Shown: positions 1-10,054 of the stretch, in pieces
Position numbering within the stretch: position 1 is the first letter of the stretch
Layout: the number at the start of each line of letters is the position of its first letter
Assembly: GCF_964340395.1 (NCBI RefSeq)
Contig: NC_135567.1
Location: 12,988,091-13,020,590 of the forward strand
Direction of reading: 5' to 3'
Origin: Glandiceps talaboti
Lineage: Eukaryota; Hemichordata; Enteropneusta; Spengelidae
Length of the DNA: 32,500 nucleotides
Program-made: the position numbers and the translations under genes
The notes under the pieces: generated by a model
Databases searched by the model: none
Seen by the model: only the letters and a program-made list of their open reading frames with translations
What the model was told of the DNA's origin: nothing

Positions 1-405
1 AAAACGTTCAAAATTGATATTACTTTCCCGAATTTTCTCTGATTTTTGATATTACTGGTGCTTGTATAATTATGTTATTCTCCAATGTTTAACACAACAC
101 AACACAACACAACACAACACAACACAACACAACACAACACAACACAGCACAGCACAGCACACCGAACAAACACAAACACAACTCAACACAACACAACACA
201 ACACAACACAACACAACACAACACAACACAACACAACACAACACAACACACCACACCACACCACACCACACCACACCACACCACACCACACAACACAACA
301 CAACACAACACAACACAACACAACCAGAAAATTAACTGTGTGTTACATATGTACCAATAATTGTTTACAATTACCTAAACTTTATTTTCTATTTATTTTT
401 TCTAG
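1..405 (+). other. Gene A intron, 3' part (open at window edge)
   Basis: Non-coding sequence ending in a TTTTTTCTAG acceptor at 396-405. Because the first visible exon begins in phase 1, the gene must extend upstream of the window. Most of this stretch is the pentanucleotide array at 91-324; nothing else is recognisable. Confidence 0.7.
91..324. repeat. (AACAC)n pentanucleotide array with variant blocks
   Basis: Uninterrupted 5-bp periodicity. Most units are AACAC; a short block at about 145-160 carries AGCAC units and a block at about 248-291 carries ACCAC units, then AACAC resumes. A shifted imperfect stretch (about 160-185) separates two sub-arrays. Reading frames through it give only simple repeats and are not genes. 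Confidence 0.95.
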
Positions 406-534
406 TTATCAATCACTGTCTACTTGGGACGCACAACTGCAAAAAAAGAGAAAAATGTACTTTTACTTCCGATGATAAGTTTACATGTGAATGTGCATCA
501 GGATATTCAGCAGATCAATCAGGACTTTGCACCA
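406..534 (+). CDS. Gene A exon: EGF-like domain
   Basis: A 129-nt phase 1-1 exon between TTTTTTCTAG and GTAAGT. It encodes one EGF module with six cysteines (INHC, HNC, EKC, FTC, CEC, GLC) and the usual C-x-C-x-x-G-Y core (CECASGY). It lacks the D-x-D-E-C calcium-binding start. The upstream exon supplies the first base of the first codon. Confidence 0.8.
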
Positions 535-844
535 GTAAGTTTAAACGCTGTATTTGTGTGTTTGGGCATGTATGGATGTATGTATGTATGTATGTATGTA
601 TGTATGTGTGTATGTGTGTATGTGTGTATGTGTGTATGTGTGTGTGTGTATGTGTATGTGTGCGTGCGTGCGTATGTAAGTATGTATGTATGTGTATGTG
701 TGTATGTATGTATGTATGTATGTATGTGTGTATGTGTGTATGTGTGTATGTGTGTGTGTGTGCGTGCGTGCGTATGTAAGTATGTGTGTATGTATATGTG
801 TGTGTATGTATGTATGTGTGTATGTATGTATGTATGTATATATG

Positions 845-891
<47 letters not shown>

Positions 892-958
892 GTAAGTATG
901 TATGTATGTATGTATGTATGTGTGTGTGTATGTATGTATGTATGTATGTATGTATGTA

Positions 959-991
<33 letters not shown>

Positions 992-1839
992 ATGTATGTA
1001 TGTATGTATGTATGTATGTATGTATGTATGTATGTATGCATGCATGTACGTATGTCTGTCTATGTCCACATGTTTCTATCAATGTTACACTAGTTGTAGT
1101 TGCATTACATTATGTCACTGTACATTTTTGTTTTATTTCAGACATAGATGAATGCAATACTGGTGCTGCATCATGTGATTCCCTGACAGAAAACTGTCTT
1201 GATACTGAGGGTAGTTATAAGTGTGTATGTATCTCCCAATTTTTCAAACTGGATGACAAATGTAAACGTAAGTTTATATAAGTGTTTATTCTTTATTATT
1301 ACCAGTACACTTTCCTTATCTCTGATATTCTAAAGCAGACACATATGTAGTTTGTAAGGTACGTCACAGCGTTACCTATCGGTATGAGGGGAGGCCGGTG
1401 AAGGCGTAACTTACAGTCTAACACATGTGCATGTGTGTGTTTATGCGTTAGGGGAAATAGAGGTAAATGAAGATATCGAGCAGTGTTCACAATAACATAT
1501 TTTAATCAGATTGAATATGCACCTGATAGATAAAACTCCTATATATATTTGCTGATACTTAGTTCAAGAAAACTCACCTGTGTTTTTTTCTGTGTATATG
1601 AAATTGAGATTGGAATTTATTTCCTCAAAAAAAGGAGATAAACATACAAGTAAGAAGTAAACATTAACATCAAAAAAGAAAATGATTTAAGGTTGTGGAC
1701 GCGAGACTAGAAAATAGTTTTGAGAAAACCACTCGATTTGAAAACTGTCAATTGCATATCATACTGTGGTGACTGTAGTTGCTCAAATCAAATAACACTA
1801 CTTACAAAACGAGAAACTTTTGAAGAGGTAAATAATAAT

Positions 1840-1874
<35 letters not shown>

Positions 1875-3661
1875 CGATAAAAAAATACATATTTACAAGA
1901 TTAATAACACTAATAAACACACTACGGTGATAGGATTGTACCACGACAAGTGAAAATAAACAAAATATTTGCGACAATAAAATGCCAAAAATATGGTTAT
2001 CAAATAATTAATTACCTTAATATATATTTAATATCAAATGCTTTTATTCTATATTAAACCTAGCTCTATCAGGAATACTTCTGATATCATTTTTCATTTT
2101 ATTCTATAAGGTAGGAACGGCAAACTCGGTGCAATTGTAACTACACATGTCTGTGTGTCTCCATGTGTGGTTATCTTTACGTTATATGCACATTCGTGCG
2201 TCTGTTTTATGCACATTCGTGCGTCTGTTTTGTGTGTATCATTTAGAACACTTGTTTTTCAAATATATATTTATGTTTTCAGCTACAAAATCCTTTAAGG
2301 GAACTTTGAAACTAACCAATAAAGAGTATAATACAGATCTCAATGACTCCTCATCTGAAAAATATAGAAGATTGGCATCTCTCTTCATTGAAGGGGTAAG
2401 TTGATTGATTAGACGGAAAAGAAATTGTGTTCAAAATAACATGGGCTAAGAAAATAGCGTAGTCAGGTAGACATTATATTGTATTTCATAGAAATACAAT
2501 CGAAATTTATGTGATTATATATTCATGGAACGATCGCGCGCTCATTTGCATACGGATGGGTAAAATGGCCACGGTATTGTTCTACAACGCGTATGAACAT
2601 GGATACATAGGAAATAATATAATGTGACAGAACCTTCAAACCCCCATAACGAGTGAGCACCAGTGTGGTGTACTCTGGGTATTTGCACGAGTGTTGGGGG
2701 GGAGGGGTTCTCTGTGGTGACCGTCGTACTGCTACTTACATAGCGATTGAACAGTCATGCATCACACAACAGAGTATGAATACAAATGTCCCTGAGTATT
2801 CCCATTGGCCATAACGACGTCAGCGTTCTGTTATTATTACATACTTTACCCAAAACATCACAAATCTGTAAAACTTACACTGTGCGAATGGGTGATGTTT
2901 TCATGTACAAAGAACGGACGCCACCCGTTTATGTATTTGCATACAGGTTATGTTTTCGGTATTGCACTGCAGTTGTCAATATAGTATATATGCATGTAAA
3001 CACTGATACATATTTAGTAATGGATTTGATATGTTCTGTTCTTTTCTTTTCTGTTCTGTTCTGTTCTGTTCTGTTCTGTTCTGTTCTGTTCAGATGCGAA
3101 TTATCTATTCTGGAAGCCCATCAACACGAGCAGACTACAATGGATGTGAAATTCTCGGTTTTAAACCTGGAAGTGTGGACGTAGAACACGTGTTACACTT
3201 CAAGGAAGACACCTCAATTACGACGCCTGAGGTGGAAAACGTTCTACAAGAAGAATCCCCAGGGAAAATTGATATTGCTGATCAGATTTCATTAGTGTAT
3301 GACAACGGTGATTTAGAACGTACAGGATATGAAGGTGAGACTAGTACAAATTAAGTACAACTGCTGACATCAGACCGTTGACGAATAGAACCGGTTACAA
3401 ACAGGGAAAGAAAACAACTAAATTGGATTAATAACACTCGGCTCAGTATGTTGGAACAGCAGAGACTTGTATTATACACCATGGTTTGATGAGACCAGTT
3501 TTATGACCTCTCCATGTGTACATGGAATGCCAGGGGTACTGCAGACTTGTTTGTGAATGTGAACTATTATTTAAAGTGGCCATGAAACTGTTCTTATCAA
3601 ATGATGAAGTGTAATATATGTATCTGTACTTCCAATTACTACCTCTTGAACAAGTCGTGTG

Positions 3662-3732
<71 letters not shown>

Positions 3733-6437
3733 TAATGTAATTAATAATTATGTTACAAATTATGAACATATATTGATGCCTTATTAATTCTGACATATAA
3801 ACAAAGAAAATAAGGCATTGTGTTTGTACCTTCTATTAATAGCGATGGTGGTAAATAAAGTGAATTATTGATCAATACTTTAATCATTTTACAACATCTC
3901 TACACAGAAAACAAGGACACTGCTTGTAGTCGTGAGTCAACGAATGACTGTCATGTGAATGCCACGTGTATCGACAATCTTCCTGGTGGTCGATTCTACT
4001 GTGAATGCAAAGACGGCTTTGAAGACCTCGACCCGTCCGGTAGAGGGCGATCGTGCGCTTTGAAGGAAGAGCAGGTGCCTGAGGAAACCGAACCGAACTT
4101 ATTCTTAGTTATGTCAATAACACTTGGTATAGTGGCCTTTTTGATCTTAGTTGGCGTCATTATGGGTATGATGTTTTACTGTCGGAAAATGAGCAAACGT
4201 CCGTCTAAGTTGAGAGCGATGTCGTACTGGAATAATATGTATCACCCAAGAGAACAAGCCAGTGATTGGACAGACGATGATGACGTCATCAGTAGAGTTA
4301 GTAGTGCCGAAGCTGCTGACAAGATGGAACATTTGGTGCGAGTAATGGACAGGGCACGAGGAGCAGAGGTATAATACTTGATATTGTTTGTAGACGATCA
4401 AAATTATATTCCCACTTTATATACAGTCAATTTCACAATACTGTGCAGCCATTCTGTTTTACACAACCATGCAGAAACCAATGAGAAACTAGACATGCTA
4501 CACTTTAAGATGACAAGATTGAATGAGTACAGTTTCTTGTTAAATGTTGGCCGAATGAAATGGACTACACATGCCACCATACAGATATCACATGAACGCC
4601 GCAAAGGACATTTTTACGCACCCTTTCTTTGGATGTTTGATACTAAGAAAAACATGGGTGCCCGAATGTCTGCATGGAGTTGCAATACATTGAAATGGTT
4701 TATTTCATTTAGACTAAATGTAGCAAAAATGTGATCTTCCTATTGAAGTGTGGCATGTGCACTTTTTTATTAGTTTCTGTGTGGTTGTATCAAACAGAAA
4801 AGCTGCAAGATATTTTGAAATTGACTGTAATTTTCGCCAATACAGTTTAACCCTTTCAATTATTTAACGTAACATTCAGTAATAACAAGGGGGAAAAACA
4901 AGCCTAATCAGGTATACAAGTTGACCTTTCTTCTAATCCGTTGTGCTAAAAAGAGACCCACTCTCAAATTCGTGGCACTGCAATATGGCCTCTCCCTGTT
5001 GTAAGATTTAAATAGAAAACATTCTGAACAGCGCCACCCTGTGGTGTAGTTGTTAGAGCTAGAGATTAGAATTCAGGAGGTCCCATAAGATCACATCAAT
5101 AGTTGTTATAGGTATTTGTTGTTTCCCACTTTTACCACCATAGTGTGTTTGTGTTTGAATTGAATCAATGTCTTTGTTTGGATCTATTGGCTGAGCTGAA
5201 GGCCAGAACTCAAAGACTCGATGACCAGGGGGGTCGCGCACGTTACGAATAAAGATGTACCATATCATCGGGAATTGACCATTAAATCCATTGAAACAGT
5301 GAAACCTCACCTCCGTGTTCATTGTTCTTCTTATAGGGATTTAGAATCCAACGACCAGAAGTGTACCAGCCCAGGTCTTCAAGACAATTTATGAGACCGT
5401 ATGTTGCATCTGGAACCGAGGAAAGAGATGCCAACATGCAAATGGTAAATTTTGGACATTTACAATGCTTCCTATCAAAACATATGAACTACTGCAACAT
5501 ATTGGGAACCTCGTAGGATAAAGGTTGAAATGTGAATGCTTTAATCCTATGCGCTTATAATGGCTGCAATGTATTCTATGCTCCTCAGAGTTGGGGAAGT
5601 ATAAAGGGTGTTATCATACTTACACATTACCAATGTAGGACTGTGTCTTTGTACAAAATCTACTAGGATCAGATCAAAGATGCCCCTCGATTGTGAGCAT
5701 CATAACTGATAACTAATTTCAAATTTGGCACCTCTTACAGTTACCAAGGTTTGTTTTCTAATACACCAATCAGTACACCTAGCCATGATGATATATACCA
5801 ATGGACAGGGTTTATTTGCAAAAGTGAATATTGCATGCCCATTCGGTGGCGTTACTAAAATTAACTTATTCAACTTTGCGACTAAGTAGGCAATGTTTTG
5901 ACTGATATAGTTAAATTTGTGTCACTTCTTCAGTGCTAGTTACTAAAATAAATGTATTAATCTTTGCGACTGAGTAGGCAATATTTTGACTGATATAGTT
6001 AAATCAATGTCACTGCATCAGTGCTATTTCAGTAATGTATCAATATGTTGTTGTAATTCATCGTTCATACTTCGAATGAAAGGACTGTAATGAAAAAAAG
6101 CAGTTTCAAAATATATTGCCATTGTGATTTCCACCATGGCTAAGTTATTACTAACTCACTTTTCAACATGCTAATATGACCCATAAAATGTATAAACAGC
6201 GTATTTCCCTTTAAAGAAAAATTATGTTGAAACTTCACAGCCTGCCTAATAAATGATAGCAATTTCAATTTAACTAAATTTCCATACACCGTTTTGTTTT
6301 CACAGAGCACAGAAGGACGTCATGACGTAGCTTCTCTTGACCAGGAGAGTTTCTCTGAACTCACATTTGCCCTTCAAAGGAGACAAAGCATGATGGAGCA
6401 ACAAGAAGCGAAACAATTGCAACCATATAGGCCTTAA
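406..6437 (+). CDS. Gene A: EGF-SEA-EGF transmembrane mucin-like protein (3' part)
   Basis: Joined exons 406-534, 1142-1267, 2283-2395, 3094-3334, 3908-4368, 5337-5444 and 6306-6437 give 435 residues after a split first codon. Order: EGF-like (residues 1-42), calcium-binding-type EGF (43-84), SEA (about 85-190), EGF-like (about 205-250), a transmembrane helix of about 25 residues (about 260-285), and a basic then acidic cytoplasmic tail. Exon phases are 1-1, 1-1, 1-0, 0-1, 1-0, 0-0, 0-stop and all agree. The SEA domain holds GSVDV, close to the self-cleavage motif G-S-V-V-V of heterodimeric membrane mucins. EGF-SEA-EGF-TM is the architecture of MUC13, MUC12 and MUC17; IMPG-type proteoglycans are an alternative. 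The N-terminal part, where a Ser/Thr-rich mucin region would lie, is outside the window. The architecture call is confident; the family name is inference. Confidence 0.8.
568..1064. repeat. (GTAT)n/(GT)n compound microsatellite in gene A intron
   Basis: About 500 bp of TATG/TGTG units with interspersed GTGC patches, filling almost the whole intron between the two EGF exons. Long open frames on both strands here are artefacts of a 4-bp repeat without stop codons. Confidence 0.95.
1142..1267 (+). CDS. Gene A exon: calcium-binding EGF-like domain
   Basis: A 126-nt phase 1-1 exon between TTATTTCAG and GTAAGT. It starts with DIDEC and contains LDTEGSYKC, that is the D/N-x(4)-Y/F pattern of calcium-binding EGF modules with a possible Asp/Asn beta-hydroxylation site. 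Six cysteines are present, ending in DDKC. Confidence 0.88.
1268..2282 (+). other. Gene A intron
   Basis: AT-rich intron with a GTAAGT donor at 1268 and a TATGTTTTCAG acceptor. It contains an (AAT)/(AAC)n trinucleotide run at 1831-1875 and a short direct repeat (TTATGCACATTCGTGCGTCTG) around 2183-2228. I see no additional exon. Confidence 0.6.
1831..1875. repeat. (AAC)n trinucleotide microsatellite
   Basis: Three AAT units followed by about eleven AAC units, within the gene A intron. Confidence 0.95.
2283..2395 (+). CDS. Gene A exon: first part of SEA domain
   Basis: A 113-nt exon, phase 1 to 0, between TTTTCAG and GTAAGT. The peptide (KSFKGTLKLTNKEYN, then a serine patch and KYRRLASLF) has the start of a SEA domain: a beta strand F-x-G-T-L-x-L followed by the helix Y-x-x-L-A-x-x-F. 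The domain continues in the next exon. Confidence 0.85.
3032..3092. repeat. (TGTTC)n pentanucleotide forming the 3' end of an intron
   Basis: About nine TGTTC units, with TTTTC variants at the left end, running directly into the CAG acceptor at 3091-3093. The array itself supplies the pyrimidine-rich tract for the second SEA exon. Confidence 0.9.
3094..3334 (+). CDS. Gene A exon: second part of SEA domain with GSVDV motif
   Basis: A 241-nt exon, phase 0 to 1. It reads MRIIYSGSP, DYNGCEILGFKPGSVDVEHVLHF, then a helix leading to DQISLVYDN. This is the second half of a SEA domain: Y-x-G-C strand, F-x-P-G-S-V-x-V turn and a V-x-H-x-L strand. GSVDV corresponds to the G|S-V-V-V autoproteolysis site, with Asp at the fourth place. 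The donor is GTGAGA. Confidence 0.87.
3335..3907 (+). other. Gene A intron
   Basis: 573-nt intron with GTGAGA donor and CTCTACACAG acceptor. It contains a long (GT)n array at 3657-3731; otherwise I see nothing in it. Confidence 0.65.
3657..3731. repeat. (GT)n dinucleotide microsatellite
   Basis: About 37 GT units with a single C interruption near the start. Confidence 0.97.
3908..4368 (+). CDS. Gene A exon: EGF-like domain, transmembrane helix, juxtamembrane tail
   Basis: A 461-nt exon, phase 1 to 0. It opens with an EGF-like module (TACSR, DCHVNATC, FYCECKDGF, RGRSC), then an acidic linker, a hydrophobic helix beginning LFLVMSITLGIV, and a basic stop-transfer stretch (CRKMSKRPSKLR). The intracellular part carries the acid cluster SDWTDDDDVIS. 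The frame also stays open for one codon past the donor and then meets TAA at 4372-4374, so an unspliced transcript would end in ...GAEV. The donor GTATAA at 4369 is weak, but skipping it in phase 0 leads exactly into the reading frame of two further coding-like exons. Confidence 0.85.
4369..5336 (+). other. Gene A intron
   Basis: 968-nt intron with a weak donor (GTATAA) and TTCTTCTTATAG acceptor. Around 5030-5100 it holds a decayed tRNA-like SINE head. I see no further exon. Confidence 0.55.
5030..5240 (+). mobile_element. Decayed tRNA-derived SINE, possible
   Basis: GTGGTGTAGTTGTTAGAGC at 5041-5059 resembles a tRNA A box in a SINE head, followed at the right distance by CAGGAGGTCCC, where a B box would start. 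The B box itself is destroyed. Boundaries are guesses. Confidence 0.3.
5337..5444 (+). CDS. Gene A exon: cytoplasmic tail
   Basis: A 108-nt phase 0-0 exon between CTTATAG and GTAAAT. The only stop-free frame is the one that continues from 4368 and encodes a polar, Arg/Gln-rich segment (GFRIQRPEVYQPRSSRQF, then ASGTEERDANMQM). No domain is recognisable, as is usual for mucin tails. Confidence 0.7.
5445..6305 (+). other. Gene A last intron
   Basis: 861-nt intron with a GTAAAT donor and TTTTGTTTTCACAG acceptor. It contains an 88-bp direct tandem duplication at 5851-6026 and nothing else I recognise. Confidence 0.6.
5851..6026 (+). repeat. 88-bp tandem duplication in intron
   Basis: Two copies, 5851-5938 and 5939-6026, sharing GTTACTAAAA, CTTTGCGACT(A/G)AGTAGGCAAT, TTTTGACTGATATAGTTAAAT and CAGTGCTA, with scattered point differences. 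Confidence 0.85.
6306..6437 (+). CDS. Gene A last exon: cytoplasmic C-terminus
   Basis: A 132-nt exon in phase 0 ending at TAA 6435-6437. It encodes STEGRHDVASLDQESFSEL followed by a Gln-rich helix-prone end (FALQRRQSMMEQQEAKQLQ, then PYRP). Codon composition and the continuous frame across three exons support it. The (GA)n array begins 9 nt after the stop codon, so it would be in the 3' UTR. Confidence 0.72.
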   Translation, partial: STEGRHDVASLDQESFSELTFALQRRQSMMEQQEAKQLQPYRP

Positions 6438-6443
6438 TAATTG

Positions 6444-6686
<243 letters not shown>

Positions 6687-7246
6687 GACGACAGAGCAAA
6701 GAAACGGAGAAAGATACATGTGGAGAAAGATGGGTAGTTACAGATTTTGAACATCTGCTACTTTAACATTGATAAGCTCTGAAAAACCATGGATAGGATT
6801 GAAATCACAATAATCTTTTACATATTCTTTTTTTAACAGATTTCATTCCATGCAAAGGCACTCAAGAAGATACTTATGTTGATAGGTTGTTTATAAAAGA
6901 TATTATCATACCGCTCCAAGCTACAGTCATTCTAGTTAAACAGGAATTTACATTTGATAACCTAATCTATGTTGATTACAAGTTTTGTTTTGTTTTTAAG
7001 TTTTTGAATACAAATCAATATATTTTTGTATGTGATATCTGAAATGTTTTATTTAATCAAGAGATTGGGGTCCACGTTTATAGGTGTTTGTCACCTGTTT
7101 GGACTCTCTAACTACTGTTAAAGTTGAATAAATGAATAAAATAGATGCATTTTAAATGTAAAATATTCAAGAGATTAAGATAACATTTTATTAATATCTC
7201 AGAAGGTATATTACATGATATGTGACATATTAAAGTCTTCACTAGT
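6687..7246 (+). other. Gene A 3' flank, probable 3' UTR
   Basis: AT-rich sequence without open frames of note, carrying two closely spaced AATAAA signals (see 7127-7140). Confidence 0.4.
7127..7140 (+). terminator. Two AATAAA polyadenylation signals, candidate for gene A
   Basis: AATAAA at 7127-7132 and again at 7135-7140, about 690 nt after the gene A stop codon, followed by T-rich sequence. These are the strongest candidates for the gene A 3' end; the choice is inference. Confidence 0.4.
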
Positions 7247-7531
7247 ATTTTTACTGTATTATGTTTTTTTACATTAAATCGAAAATGATCTTAAAGAACT
7301 GGGATTCCATCCCAGGTTTTTGCATTAGTGGTATAGTATCAGCATTATTACTGTATTATGTTCTTTTACACTAAACCGGAAATGATCTTAAAGGCCAATG
7401 ATTCAATCCCAGGTTCTTGCATTAGTGTTATATTATCAGCATTATTACTGCATTATGTTCTTTTACACTAGACCGAAAATGATCTTAAAGGTCTGGGATT
7501 CAATCCCGGGTTCTTAGATTAGTGTTGCATT
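7247..7531 (+). repeat. 97-bp tandem repeat, three copies
   Basis: Copies start at 7247, 7344 and 7441. Shared blocks: TACTGTATTATGTT(C/T)TTTTACA, AATGATCTTAAAG and ATTC(A/C)ATCCC(A/G)GGTT. The third copy is slightly truncated at its right end. Between-copy divergence is low, so the expansion is fairly young. Confidence 0.9.
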
Positions 7532-7984
7532 TGGCTTTACATCTTAATGCCAAAATATTGTTTCTTTGTCCTTGTCTAAATTACAATTTCATATCTCAGC
7601 CATATTAGCACTAACCCATTCAAATATCAACGACATTATATTTTTACTCAAACCCAATGTGACCTTGTAATATAGTATACAGATCTTTAGATTGAATACT
7701 GAAAGGTAATATCTTTTCACTGCTTCAGCCGTAGTATATCGCGAGAATCGACGAGATTAAGGAATGAGGGACATTAAATCTACTCGTGGCTAACCACTCA
7801 ACTAGCTGTAGTACGTGAATGAGTGAACAGAATGAACTAACAACACAACGAGTTCCAAAAACGACTTTGCCCTTAGGAAATTAAAACAAAACTTTTAAAG
7901 GTCGTTTGTAGCAGTGTTTAGCCATGAAGAACACAGCAGTGGTCATTTAGAAAGCGACCACCTTGCTCAACTTATATTATCCTC
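7532..7984. other. Intergenic DNA, nothing recognised
   Basis: No open frame, repeat family or RNA gene that I can support. Confidence 0.4.
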
Positions 7985-8300
7985 ACTTTTGGTTTATTAA
8001 ACCCGGCTTCCAAACAGCGCCTCAAGTGGTCAGAGTATACATTGATGTTTTGAAATTTGTAATTTTAATACTGTTATATATATTTGAATATTTAATAATT
8101 GTAATCAAGATTTATAATACTTTATTTTTGTCATAAATAAATAAAAAATACTTACCGTTGAAATAAATGTGGCAAGTGTATCAGTGTATGTCACATCTCT
8201 ACAAATGTAACATCTGGGTTGCCGCTATAGCTGGTGTTGGTTACTATCTTGCTTAAACTTCCAGTGTTATATTGTTACTTTTCCAACAATGATTCATTCT
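7985..8300 (+). repeat. Dispersed repeat X, copy 1 (downstream of gene A)
   Basis: About 300 bp matching 22235-22540. Shared blocks include CTTCCAAACAGCGCCTC/CTTCAAAACAGCGCTTC, ACATCTCTACA(A/T)(A/G)T(G/A), TGTTGGTTACTATCT(T/C) and ACTTCCA(G/A)TGTTAT. Both copies have the same orientation and run into a CA-rich microsatellite on the right, as a microsatellite-tailed retroposon would. Confidence 0.75.
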
Positions 8301-8440
8301 ACACACACACACACACACACACACAACCACCAACCCATCCCACCCCCATCCCCCCCCCCACACACACACACACACAAACGCACACACACGTTCTCTCGCA
8401 CGTATACACACACGCGCACGCACACATAGGCACACACACT
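8301..8440. repeat. (CA)n-rich microsatellite with polyC patches
   Basis: CA dinucleotides interrupted by CCCACC and ACGC variants; directly follows repeat X. Confidence 0.93.
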
Positions 8441-10054
8441 ATATATACTACCTGATTGTTACATGGTATTATATTAACAACCATGTAATGTATTGTAAGA
8501 GAACTAATTCCATGCATTGATGACATGCCTGCAGTTGAAAGAACCCAATAAAGAACTTTTTCAAAATTCAGGGGGGGGGGGTCATACAGGGTCGCATCCT
8601 AGAACAGCCGAATTTTATCTATGCCATTTTACGCAAATTTCACCGTTTCTCAAAAGGTGCAGTTTAAGTTAAATCATCAAATGTAATAGATGACTAGCAA
8701 TTTCGGCACCTGAACACTAACACGAACTTGAACCCAACTCAGATCAATGGATTATTTACCTGTGAACACCTACCATCTCGTGTTGTTCACCAACACTACT
8801 TTGGTGACACTAAATAAAATGTCACTGAAGTGAACAAAATGGCGCATTCTAATTCCCAATTATTGAATTCTAATCGAAACTAAAATGATCATATATTTTC
8901 GTACCCATCGAACTTACAGAGATCGGATAAGAAACGCAATGTAATAACACGTGGTCTCAATTTGGGCAAGTCCAATGTTCAATGAGTGGGCTGTAACGAA
9001 GTCTTGGAAAGGTCCGTTTTACGTGTACATGTATTCCAAAATCTATGGTTTACAAACTTGTTGTATCTATGATTCGCTTCTTTTACAAAACAATACCGAA
9101 GTCAGGCTTTCCATGGCTACGTCAGTATCGAACGATACGTTTCTCCTTTGGCCCACGGCCAGAGGAGAGTGGAAGGGTCTCATGTGACACCCATGTGACC
9201 GTTGGACAATAGCTCATACATCGACGACCTTTCAGTGAGTACCTTATGTTTTTACCATGTTCTTACCACTTGTATCATTAGTATTTCGTTCGGATGATCA
9301 GTTTTTTTTATGACCATTATGACTAACATGCAGCATAATAATTATGCTTCCCTTGTTTGTAGTGAGTGTAAAACGAAAATAAACGTTGGTACTCGACCAC
9401 TCAATTTTATCGAAATCTGAATTTCCGGGGTTTTCGGTCGTTTTAACACTGTGACAACAATCTGTTGTAAGTAAACTATTTCAGAAAAGCACCATAAGAC
9501 CCGCGAAATAATGTATGTAAAAACATCACCACTTTCTGTTGTGTTTTGGTGTTTTCAATGTGTGTTCAAGATAGCGACGTGGTACATGTGATTAGGGATC
9601 GATAGGGGCCGAGCGAGGTTGGCAAGTTTTCCTCTTTCGTGAAAATTAAAAAGCATTTGAACAACTTTGTTCAACAACTGACCTTTACCAAAACTTCAAA
9701 AATCACAATTATGGGTCTGAATTACTTCCATAGTTCATGAAAATGACCATTTGCAACTAAAGTTATTTCAGTCTACTGAAGACACTTCATTTTATTAGGA
9801 GTTCGACGTCTATAGTTCACCGAGTTGTCCTCTAAAGTGTATTAGTTCTTTCCTCCAAATTTTATGTAAACTGGAATAGTTGATAAATTTCACATTTATT
9901 ATCTTCCCATGTTCACCACCAGAGGGACTAGATGTCAATTGCTGGTCAACGTGTGCCATGAGGAAGATGTCCTGGGCGTAGTCAAAACGTTTTAAACACT
10001 CCCAAAAAGAGATTTTAACGTCAGCAGGCTTTTATCCTGCCATTTGTTTAACCT
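8441..10054. other. Intergenic DNA upstream of gene B
   Basis: Contains a G homopolymer at 8571-8581 and otherwise unique AT-rich DNA. A better-than-average donor (GTGAGT at 9235) follows a CpG-containing stretch (9110-9234), which could be an untranslated first exon of gene B, but I cannot show it. Confidence 0.35.

Noticed and set aside
91-324. CRISPR array or coding repeat
   Set aside because: 5-bp periodicity without spacers in a eukaryotic intron; it is a microsatellite.
515-1082. Long open frames on both strands through the GTAT/GT arrays here, and the like at 22469-23285, 24791-25216, 28981-29799 and 32195-32497
   Set aside because: They are simple-sequence translations (YVCM, HTYI, DRQT, HPSI repeats) that exist in several frames because 4-bp units lack stop codons. 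No start context, domain or splice structure.
4378-4734. 118-codon frame just after the gene A TM exon
   Set aside because: Separated from the TM exon by an in-frame TAA and lies within an intron whose two ends join coding exons. No domain.
5059-5322. Minus-strand open frame of 87 codons in a gene A intron
   Set aside because: Looks more complex than most, but has no domain or splice context, and it overlaps a likely decayed SINE. Insufficient to call a gene.
8951-9187. 78-codon frame upstream of gene B
   Set aside because: No recognised start context, domain or splice link to gene B. The nearby donor GTGAGT at 9235 lies outside the frame.
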